Positions 55,141 to 64,000 of a stretch of 64,000 nucleotides of DNA are shown piece by piece. Every line of letters begins with the position of its first letter. The stretch's first letter is position 1. Source of the DNA: Klebsormidium nitens (lineage: Eukaryota; Streptophyta; Klebsormidiophyceae; Klebsormidiales; Klebsormidiaceae). Location of the stretch: positions 116,227-180,226 of the forward strand of contig DF237024.1 in the NCBI GenBank assembly GCA_000708835.1, given 5' to 3'. The position numbers were made by a program, and so were the translations under genes. The notes beneath the pieces are model-generated. The model worked only from the letters and a program-made list of their open reading frames with translations. It ran no database searches and was not told where the DNA came from.

Positions 55141-56731
55141 ATGAAAAAGGAGACGAAGCCGCTGTGGTTCGAGAACCCGGACCGGTTGGTTGAGGAGCTG
55201 AAGCCGGAGGCGTGCCACGTGGAAGCCTTCGCCGTCGAAAAGTGCCTGAGGGACAGTGACTTCGACGTGCGGAGGTGCGCGTTCGCGCTTTTGCATTTAG
55301 TGTTTCTTTTGATGCGCCACGCAGATTACAAATTTCCTGCAGAAGAAGATCTACACGGTGCTCAAGGGTACGTGCAACAAATGCCAAGTGGTAAACGAGC
55401 GCTGACGAGAGGTTTGGCGCAGACTCCCTGTTCGGCCCCAAAGCAGAGACTTTTGATTGGACCGAAGGAGGAGATGTTTGGTTTGAAAACAAACAGAGCT
55501 CTTTATCATTTGGTGGGCTCGGTCCCCGTGAGGATCAACTAATAAAAGGTCCTTCATGTGAGCTGGCTGCCTTCAAAAGTAGGCTAACCTGGTCTACATC
55601 TGGACGTTCGCGTCTGCAGTTTTTTGAGACCAGCTCCTTAAAGCGGACGCTCCTGTCATTCTTTTACCACTTCTACGGTTGCACCAGGCCTTGTTTCCAT
55701 AGGAAGTGCGCAGATGCAGTTCTGTTCCTGATTGTACTCAGATACCCGTCGTTTGAGGACACTGTCTCGTGCTACTCTGACAGAAGCTGCTGGTTCCGCT
55801 GAAAGCTGGGTAGCATAGCTGCCGTCTCACATGGATCTTCAGCAATTCGCCACGATTTTGAGCCGTGTAAAGAGACATGCCTGCTTTCTGGTGACGCAAG
55901 GATGTCGTGTCTTCCGTTTGGACTTCCGAGGAGGTCAGAATCACTCAAATCCTGCCTCTCGGTCAAGGCCTTGACAGGGTCTACAATGCTTGGGCGCCAC
56001 TGCACCGATTTGGACCTTTTGAGTGTTAGAATAGTTCTTCGTCGTGTTGTTGAAAGATGTAGAGGACGGTCGTTCAGTCCATCTAGCAACGAAGAACCAT
56101 GTCACTGGCGAGCCCCACGTCTTGAGGCACGTCGCGCTCCAGATCACCTCGATCTCAGTCGGCCTTGTTCCTCGAGGCGTTCATTTCCGTCTCATTGCTC
56201 GATACGCATTTCACGAGCTCTTGACGTACATTCTCCTTGCGTCTGTTCCAAACGTCTCTCTTCGAACCGGCAGCATTCTCGTCTCGAGAGCTGGAGTCCA
56301 TATGTTAGATCCTTATGCTTTGGCTTGCGCAATGTTAGAGTGTCACCAGGTTCGGTACCAGGCTCGGATCTGGTTTCTGAATCCAACAATCGGGCTACAA
56401 CCCCAATAGAAGCCTTGTTACTGCTCGGTTGGTCATTTGACATAAGCAGCTTCTGAATAGCCTGTAATCGACCATGGTTAACTATTTAACCCCCGTGATA
56501 TGCAGGTGTCTTGACGAAGTGGCGACCTTGCACGCCTGCTGTGGGGTGCACCAATACAAGTCGAAACACTGCGCGCCCATGTCGGGGCTCTTGAAGGATT
56601 TATTCAAACCGGGGGAAGAGGAGAACATTCTGCAACAGGGAACTATGAAACCGGCGGAAGAGGAGGGGACGCAACAAGGGAACGGAAGAAAGCAGAGGAA
56701 CGCAGGCAAGCCGGAAAAGGATAGCAAGTGA
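55141..56731 (+). CDS. Diverged CMC4-like twin CX9C paralog with charged C-terminal tail (119 aa)
   Basis: Exons 55141-55274 and 56506-56731 join in the same phase 2 and at the same position between helices as the CMC4 gene at 49994, which supports paralogy. The twin CX9C is C-HVEAFAVEK-C followed by C-LDEVATLHA-C-C. The additional cysteine inside the first helix of CMC4 is replaced by phenylalanine (EAF). The N-terminus (MKKETKPLWFENPDRLVEEL) and a 45-residue Lys/Glu/Gln-rich tail have no counterpart in the first copy. Likely an intermembrane-space protein imported by the MIA40 pathway; exact partner unknown. Its intron is 1.23 kb against 0.59 kb in the first copy. Confidence 0.83.
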
Positions 56732-57897
56732 CACGCTTGGGGTCTAACTCGAATTTGCAACGCAACCATTGGTGCGCTGGTCAAATGTACCGTGGCAAGC
56801 TGTCTGATAGCGCGCGCAGGGTTACTTTCGGTTCACCATGATCGGTAACGGGCTGGTTAGAAGCTGGTCACATGTCCAATGCCCAGACTCGAGCAGGAAT
56901 CGGACTCCTAAGTTCGCCTGGCATTTCTACGGAAGTCGTTTTGTCCATCGTTGTCAAGCCCGTTTTGTGTAGCGACTACGTCTAACGTTGTCACAGCCCG
57001 GTTGTTCGTTGAAGAACCGGACTCAAATCAGCCTGGTTGGCAGACAGAGCCTTCCAGTACCGAGCCCGGCGCCCCAGATCGTGTCTGGATCCAAACAGTC
57101 AAGACCACGACGTGCATGGTGCCCGCCCCCGGCCACGGCCGACTAAATTTGGCGACTCAAATTTAGTCGGCAAATTGCTTGGCGATCGGTACGGCAAAGG
57201 CTGGACGGTTGCCCAGCCGGATGCGCAGCGTCTAAGCATAGATCCTCATGGTACGTGGCCGTGGCCGCCCGATCTAATCTCTGCACATATATGCATATTA
57301 TATGCAGCATGTTCAACGACATGCGTGTGCCCAACGAATTTGTACCGTCACGTGCCATATGCCATGAGTCATGTATGCTTCCGTATCAATGGGCACATAA
57401 ACCGGTCAGCATGTACGTGCACAAGCTGCGAAACCCCATGGACATTGGGTCGCATGCCAGTTGCATGGTGCTTGGACACTTGACTCAGGATGGCCGGACG
57501 CAGGCGCAAACATTTCTTTGATCACATATCCGAGAGCACACGATCGTCTTGTGCCGCGACACGTCACGATTCGAGCTACCCAACATGGATCATTGGAAGT
57601 AACTCGCCAAAACATTATGACCATGACCCGTTGTTATCATCCGCATCTGCATCTGGCTAGGGGCGTGCTGACAATCTCGAACATCAGACGTCTTCAATTG
57701 TGCGAGCACAATAAATCAGTCGCCGTTGTAAACAGTCAGAATGTTACTAGCAGCCATCCGAGCTCTTGGACTCGATATTGGCAGTTCTAGTTAAGGCCAC
57801 CTGCATGCTCTCTCGTACTGCTAGCACTTGAGCAAGAGAGGAGATTCATTGCAGCTGTTTGAAGACTTTCTGAGCAGCCTGGACATAGACGCAGCGT
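56732..57897. other. Convergent intergenic region
   Basis: This lies between the CMC4 paralog and the QCR6 3' end. It contains the inverted repeat listed separately at 57138-57171. No exon was recognised. Confidence 0.6.
57138..57171. repeat. 14-bp perfect inverted repeat with 6-bp loop
   Basis: Arms gccgactaaatttg (57138-57151) and caaatttagtcggc (57158-57171) are exact reverse complements around gcgact. It lacks a following T run and lies between convergent genes. It could be a hairpin or the remnant of a small inverted-repeat element. Confidence 0.9.
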
Positions 57898-59846
57898 CTA
57901 TTTGAGGTGAGAGAACGTTTTGTTGGCCGCCTGCAGATGATATGGAGAACGTAAGCAACCAGGCAAGCGTTCGGTCCACTTACTTGCAGCGGAACTTCAG
58001 AAGTGTGAATGCCGAAGGTTTTCGTCCAGAGTGCTGCTCAGATGAGCCTGGCCAAGTGTTTGCCTTCGATTGAGGGTACGATTTCCACCCCAGCTTTGGG
58101 GGCTCAATCGGTCTAGAGGGAAGGGCAAAGGGAGGGCACTTGCGGAAGGGGGAGAGGCGACTCACGCATTTGTCTATGCAAGACCAGAAGTCAAAGTACT
58201 GCCCTGTGCAGTGCTTCTCCCCAGTGGTGTCTTTCTCTACTCGCTCTTTACATTCCTGCAGAAAAAGCAGCGACTTTAAGCAATCTTCCCAGTTTTTTCA
58301 TTGACCGGCCAGACATAGCTGCCAAGTACCGAACCGCACATACGCTACTGTCAAGATGATTCTAACGTGCTCGTGGGTTGTGCCATCACCAGTATGGATG
58401 CGTTGTCCAAGAAACAAACAAGTGGACAGAAGCAAAGTAGTACAATAGATAAGTCGAAAGAAAAGGTCTTGAAAGCAACAAAAGGGGGTTCACATGGTCA
58501 GAGACGTCTGCATGGCTGCACTCACGTTGTACTTGAAGAGTGGCTTCGCGCACTTTGGTTTACAATCCTCTTCGATCTCGGGCTTCAGATCCACTGGATC
58601 CTCATCGTCGGCCCTACAGAAAGGAGGTTGTTAAGGGTCACCTGAATTGATCAGCTTAGTTGGTGGACTCTGCCTCCGTTTGGTGGTCAGCGTTGTGGTT
58701 TCAGATGTTTCTTCTAGATGGGCCAAAGTGACAAACCAGGAATCTTACCGCAGCGAAGGAGACAACCCAAAAGCTGCTGACTCAGGCCTTCCAAACTAGA
58801 TCAAGGTGGACACTTCATGCAGAATGGGGGAGCAATCAATCTGAATGAGCAATTGACTAGAAGCTGTCCCCTTCAGTCTATGTGTGCAGGCAAGAGAAAA
58901 ACACACTTGGGGGAATAGTCAGCACCACCTCTGAAAAATTGGCCAAGAGTCGTTCGATGGTGTTGAACATTGCAGAGATGCTTCTGAGACACTACACGGG
59001 GACAGATGAGCGCGTGGTGCTCGTCAAACAGCTGACTCAAGCACAAAGAAACCGCAAGCAGCATTCCTCTGTTCCGAGAGCGCACCATAAGCGCTCCACA
59101 TTGGGTAAAAACAAACGGTGGGTATCACATATGTTTTTTTCCAGTCTGCTGGCTGGTGAGGACGACCGTAAGATGCTACAGTTCAAACAAACTTCAAAGC
59201 CCCAACATTGAGAAACATGTCGTCTTAGGGTTTCAGTATCTCTTGTTTGAACTCTGACACCTTCCTGATGAAATTGCTGAACCGACCGCATTGAGAATTT
59301 TACGGGCGACGGAAAATGTAAACCACTATTTGCCGTTTCAATCCCATCTGAAAAGCTCACGACTGATATGACACAAGGCCGGCCAACGTGAGCGCCTAAA
59401 AGTGGTAGACCATCAGAGCTGGCCCATCAGATTGCGACACGTTTTTCCCATGCTTGTGAAAGTCGCGCCAGTTGCGAATCGGCTTAACATAGACGCTTGA
59501 CTCTCCGATCGTGCCCAGTTTACTTTTTGACGCTGATCTTTTGCAATAGCTTTGGCAAACAATGATGATCTATTGTGATCAAAGAAGATCAAGAGTTCTT
59601 ATTGAAGTAAGCATTGAAAGGGGCTGGCTGAAGATGCATGCTCCAGACAAGTTCTGCCGCAGTGATGCGACTATCACGAAGACACGTTTGGAGGAGAAAA
59701 TTACAAGTAGATGAATCAGACAAAGCGCAAAGAGTATATTGCATTGCCCCCGCAGCCATGAGAATGGTCGTCTGCACAGCAATCCAGGCAGACCAGAAAG
59801 GAAGATAAGGTACTGCTCACATCTGAAAGCCAAGAACAGCTTACAT
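57898..59846 (-). CDS. QCR6: QCR6, hinge subunit of cytochrome bc1 complex (70 aa), start codon split by an intron
   Basis: QCR6 is the acidic hinge subunit of mitochondrial complex III, located on the intermembrane-space side near cytochrome c1. Exons (minus): coding AT at 59846-59845, then 58613-58526, 58255-58166 and 57930-57898, total 213 nt. The family pattern is clear: MADDEDPVDLKPEIEEDC, CKPKCAKPLFKYN, ECKERVEKDTTGEKHCTGQY, FDFWSCIDKC and a short C-terminus ending KTFSHLK. The cysteines that form the conserved disulfides are present. The first coding exon supplies only A and T of the start codon; its context across the junction is AAAATGGCC, and the donor is gtaagc. The 5' untranslated exon probably extends to around 59990. 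Without this exon no in-frame ATG precedes the conserved acidic start, which is why I chose it. SEC62 lies divergently about 1 kb away. Confidence 0.9.
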
Positions 59847-60922
59847 TTTCTGAGTGAAGCGGCACGGCTAGTCGCAGCAATGCAGAGATCGTCCTTGCTG
59901 AGCAGAGTGGTGCGCCCTCGCCCTTCGTCCTGGACGATTTGCTGAGCAGCGAGCTGGCAATCAAAGTTCCTGCTCCTGCTCTGCGCAATCAAGGAGGCAC
60001 TATGTAGTTAGTTGCAAACCTCTGGCAAACCAGATTGAGCGTGACAGTATTGTATCACCAACTTCGTGACAGACCTTTGGCTTCTGCTTCCCTCGACTGC
60101 GCTGTAACGCTAGCGGGTTACTGAATGAGACCTTGGCCTTGCTCTATCGATCGTCTAACTAGCTACCTAAAAGGAAATCTTGATTTCTGAGGTGTTGAAA
60201 ACCAAGCAGAACGCAAGGAGCTATGCGAGGCACTATATGGATTGTCTTTTTTGACAGCGCCGTCAGGAGTTGCATTTCAGATAGGGGGTATCGGACAGCA
60301 AGCGCACGCAGAGTTGCTTATGCTTGAGCGCCGGTTCGGGTGGACAGAGGAGCGCACATTGTGATTTGAGATCTGTGGTGGTCATGGGAGCCGCAGATCT
60401 GAAGAAGAAGGGGAAGGTGAGCAGGGTTGATTTGTTGACCAGGCAGGTTTTCCAAAATGTCCTTAGCAACATTGGACTGGCAATATTGATCGGAGAAGTC
60501 ATTCTCCTCAAGAAAAAAGGTTCAGCCACTTTTGATCGGGTTCTGCGACGAATTGCATCCATCGTTCATACTTTCCTGTCAGCTCTTCCACTGTCCATCC
60601 CTTTTCCTCCTCTTTTCTGATGAGCTACTGAGTGGTGAGAAAGGGCTTGCTTGTCGGCAAAATGGAAGCCAAGTCACTGTCTTCTAATATGCTAAGCACT
60701 AACCAGCAGACAGTTTCATTCGAGTGGTGCATATACTGTTCTGCTGAGTATCATATTGCGGACCTTGTGTTGTGCGTTGCACCTGAGGGCGAGTGAAGAT
60801 CCAATCCCAGCAAATGAGTGGTGATGGCTGGGCGAGCCTGAGGTCAAACCTTCAAGGTCTCCAGAGTTCATGCTGTGTCAAAGCATTCGAAGCCGTGTTG
60901 ATCCGTCAGAAATGCCTATCGG
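59847..60922. promoter_or_regulatory. Divergent region between QCR6 and SEC62
   Basis: This holds the 5' untranslated sequence of QCR6 at its left end and the upstream region of SEC62 at its right. An open frame at 60324-60620 encodes a Lys/Leu-rich peptide I cannot connect to any family. No TATA box or other element was identified with confidence. Confidence 0.5.
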
Positions 60923-62870
60923 ATGGAAGTCATGATGTCGGGTCCGCTGCTGCAGGGGAAACCCGAGGTCAACCCCCTCGACGTCTTCGCCACCAAGGTG
61001 CGCACGCACAAGGCCCTCGAGTCGCGATGGGCCGTACTCCAGGGGAAGGAAGCGCGGGTTGAGTACTTCCGGGGCAAAGACTTTGCCGAGTTTCTGAAGA
61101 GCCAGAGCGAGCTTCTGACCTTTGCTCTTGAGAATGCTGGGGTGAGGTGGATGCCTGCCCCGGGGGGCATGAGCGACGTCGAGAAGATTGGCCAGGCGTT
61201 GATCAGGGCCAAGCTGTTGATACGGTGCGACCGGCTGAACAAGACAATCCGCCCCGGGAAGAAGAAGCTGTCCAAGTTTCCGGCGAGGCTCGTGGAGTAC
61301 CAGGTGAGGGTCGTCATAAGCTCGTAGTGTCTACTCGGTGCATGCAGAGAAACAGTTCCCTTTTGATTGTTAAAGGGAGTGACAACTCTAATTCACTGAA
61401 GCCAGCCAAACGCTTTTTGGGGTGGGGGGCATGGGTTTATTGGTTAGTTGTTCTTGTCTTGTTGAAGGCCTGCATTCGAGCTCTCGTCGAATCTGCTTTT
61501 ACGGTTTGGTATGCCAGGAACCTCACGCTGATTCTCAAGCTCGCTTCTCACCACTTCCTAGGTATCTTTTCTCGTGCTCAACTCCATCAAGATTCTGTCC
61601 AGATGCTGCTTCCGTAATATCCACCTCCCTCACTATGGTCTCAAGTTTCTCATCACTTTCTCCCATTCCTCTGCAGCCTGCCGTCTTCTCGGAGGAGGAC
61701 GGCTTCTACGCCTGGACCTTTGAGCGCAAGATGTCTGCGTTGCAGTGGGCGCTCTCAGCGATCGTCCCCATCTTCACCCTCAGCGCGTGCCTCTTCCCCG
61801 TCTTCCCGCGCATCGTCAAAGTCGGCGTGCTCTACTTCTGCATCTTCTTGCTCAGCTTCATCTTCGGGCTGCTTCTAGGTACGGCTTTCCTCCCCTCTCC
61901 CACATTTTCGTGCTTTCCGTCTCTTCACTTTCTCATTGCTTTTTTGGCCTGCCGTTCTGCATATGGTATCCGTTCTTGTTCTTATCACAGTGCGATTTCC
62001 GTGATGTGTTTGGTCATGGTCTTTCTGTGAAGCTTCACTCTGGCCTCTCTCCCCATGCTTTCTTGTTCTGGTTTTCCCTTCCCCTCCGTTCTGTTCAGCT
62101 TCTCATGTTGGTTGCAGCTGCTTAGTTAGCCTCTACTTGTATGCGGCCGTGTCTTTGTGGTGTAACAGTTTAAAAACCTTGGCGGGCCAGAGAGTTAAGC
62201 TTGTAACGGACGCTTTCGTCGAAGAGTCTCTTCTGACAAACATTTTGGTTTTAACACATAGATATTGACACGAACGGGGGAGGCATGGTTGGCAGTGAAA
62301 GTTTACCGCCAGGCTTACACCAGGCTCACTCAGCGCCCCATCGCAAAACCCCCTGCAGTACGCGCGGTCATCTTCTCCCTCTCCTGGATGCTCCTGGGCA
62401 AGCGGTACTGGTTCCTGCCCAACATCTTCTCCGACGACGTCGCCACCATCAAGGAGCTCTTCCGCGTCCTCCCGACCAAGGACGACGAGGACCCGCCCAA
62501 ATGGACGTCGCGCATCCTGGCGGCATTCTTGGCGGCGGGCTTCGTGTGGATTCTGGCGCGGCACGGGCCCGGGGAGGACCAGCGGAAACGGATGAGCGGA
62601 AAGGTGACGAACACCCTGCACGAGTGGTTGGAGTGGAACCCGGCGCAGATCAGTGGCAACGTCACGGCAGCGGCGAATGTGACGAGTCCGAACGTGACAG
62701 AAGATGCGAACTTGACGGAAGGAATAGTGGATGAGAAGGTGGGGCCGGGGAACGATTCAGGTGGTGAGGAAGGTCTGACGAGTAAGGAGGAGGTAATTGA
62801 GGACATCAAGGGAGGGCCAAGGCAAGACGAGAAGGACCCTGAGATAGATCAACAAAGACACGAGCTTTAG
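60923..62870 (+). CDS. SEC62: SEC62, post-translational ER translocation subunit (3 exons, 364 aa)
   Basis: Sec62 acts with Sec61/Sec63 in post-translational protein import into the ER and in ER-phagy. Exons: 60923-61303, 61677-61878, 62359-62870, total 1095 nt with matching phases. The N-terminal cytosolic domain shows LESRWAVLQGKEARVEYFRG, then LLIRCDRLNKTIRPGKKKL, as in plant Sec62. Then come EEDGFYAWTFERK and three hydrophobic segments, at about residues 147-165, 171-207 (a hairpin-like pair including WMLLGKRYWFLPNIF) and 245-263 (RILAAFLAAGFVWILAR), with PPKWTSR between. A third segment and long C-terminal tail are reported for plant Sec62. The tail contains NVT, NVT, NVT, NLT and NDS sequons within about 50 residues and is otherwise acidic. 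The start is the first in-frame ATG; two further methionines follow at codons 4 and 5. Confidence 0.93.
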
Positions 62871-64000
62871 GCTCTCCGCGTCTTGTATCACAAAGATCTG
62901 GCTAAAAAGAGTGCCAGCCTTCAATAAGCCCGCCCTGAACAGTCCTGTTGACGAAATGAGTTTCATTTTTGAGCTTTAGATGTACGGTCAACGCGTTGGG
63001 CTGTCGCTTGACCTCCTCACCTGTTGCTTCAACAATGTTATAATGCGTGGGCGCCTCGTGTTGGGCGCCCGTTGCACCACTGAGGCCTGCATTCCGACGT
63101 CGTCTGATCATTGAAGTAAGGATTTGAGGACACATGACAATAATCATATATAGCATCTGCTAAGTCGATTTTTGAATGACTAGCTAAAGGACAGATATGC
63201 AACATGTTGCAATTTGACTATACACAATTTGGGCCGCATTCACGCGAGGAAACCATTATGTTTTTAGGCGGCGCGGCCCAGTTCAGGTATGCTCAAACGG
63301 GACTTATCATGGCCTTTGATAAAGGAATTCTTGTCCAAATGTATATGACACTTGTAACCAGAAACTAGCCTCTATTATATCTCCGACCGGATATGACAAT
63401 CATCATGAAATAGTAGTGGTGTGTATGGTGAATAACAAAGGAGTTTCGATTGCTTAGATATGGAGTGTTCTATATATAATCATAGGTCAGTTAGAGGCCC
63501 GAGGAGCATAGATATACCGGCCAGTGCCAATAAAAGATTTTCGACCCGCACCTCAAACAAGGGTCGGATTGATCATTGTACATTGTGGCTAGATTGCTGA
63601 CCGGACGTACTTGACAAACGGGTAGGCGAATTTGATTTTGGCCGTTCTGATAGCGCATTGGCTTCGGTGCATGTTTAATGCACATTCAACTTGGGCATCG
63701 TGTCAGAACACATGTGCAAGGGCGTCCGGAACTCCGAAAATCGGCCCTCGAGGGGGGGGGCCTGGTGGCTGGTGGGGGCAATGTAACGATTACGACTGGT
63801 TAAGCCTAACCTCGTTCTCGACAGGATTTCGTCAACCTGCGGGTTAGCGAAACGGCGGTGGTTACGTCTTAACGACGCACTGCGTGGCTGTCTGCAAGAC
63901 GCCGTAATATCCCGGATGGATCGGCTTCAGTGAGCCGATGTCACCGTTCAGGATAAGTTGTGTTCGGCTTCGCCGTTCGATGCAGCCAAGCTTATCTGTG
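62871..64000. other. 3' flank of SEC62 and unannotated sequence to the window end
   Basis: No exon was recognised. The last 300 bp are GC-richer and contain a G run (63751-63759) and a small inverted repeat (atcggct/agccgat near 63919-63940). This may be the edge of the next gene or a repeat. Confidence 0.5.

Noticed and set aside
59579-59992. 137-codon minus-strand frame
   Set aside because: It covers the 5' untranslated exon of QCR6 and reads into the intron. The donor at 59844 and the split start codon explain the region better.
60324-60620. 98-codon plus-strand frame upstream of SEC62
   Set aside because: Lys/Leu-rich but no recognisable domain, and no splice link to SEC62, whose N-terminus is already complete.
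1-64000. tRNA, rRNA and riboswitch genes
   Set aside because: Scanning for B-box-like strings and paired arms gave no convincing cloverleaf, and no rRNA-like conserved sequence was seen.

Overview
The window is nuclear DNA from a green-lineage eukaryote. Genes are split by many GT-AG introns, exons are GC-rich and introns AT-richer, and one assembly gap (450 N) is present. The gene set points to a plant or streptophyte alga: a plant-type SEC62 with a third membrane segment, a peptidyl-serine galactosyltransferase with a C-terminal membrane anchor, plant-type QCR6 and NDUFA13, and a SAPS-domain phosphatase subunit. A Klebsormidium-like charophyte would fit, but that is a guess from gene style.

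Layout. (1) 1-2194: first exon of NDUFA13 on the minus strand, then the gap. (2) 2195-13121: a 15-exon SAPS-domain PP6 regulatory subunit, whose exon phases join into 1166 codons. (3) 14348-19315: a 6-exon glutathione S-transferase. (4) 20531-22036: an F-box/LRR gene on the minus strand, divergent from an unrecognised, probably mitochondrial protein (22302-24171) whose second exon has an in-frame stop. (5) 25861-30098: two tandem copies of an unrecognised four-exon gene, each with a different disabling lesion. (6) 31170-41068: a 7-exon SERGT-like glycosyltransferase on the minus strand, with a 4.8-kb intron and a perfect 82-bp palindrome. (7) 44873-48868: a minus-strand gene for a small protein, possibly Bet v1/SRPBCC-like. 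(8) 49994-56731: CMC4, the complex I assembly factor CIA30 starting 71 bp after it, and a diverged CMC4 paralog. (9) 57898-62870: QCR6 (minus) divergent from SEC62 (plus).

The most unusual theme is repeated in four of the genes. Short tandem copies of an exon edge, including its splice site and adjoining intron, lie in the neighbouring intron. They occur at SAPS exon 13 (three acceptors), GST exon 4 (three donors), SERGT exons 2 and 5, and exons 2 and 3 of the gene at 45-49 kb, where exon 2 has a five-unit array. Other notable points are a LAGLIDADG homing-endonuclease fragment inside a SAPS intron, a QCR6 start codon split by an intron, a sequon-rich SEC62 tail, and a concentration of mitochondrial respiratory genes (NDUFA13, CMC4, CIA30, QCR6).

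All gene models were built by eye from splice signals, phase agreement and remembered family sequence patterns. No alignment or search was run.
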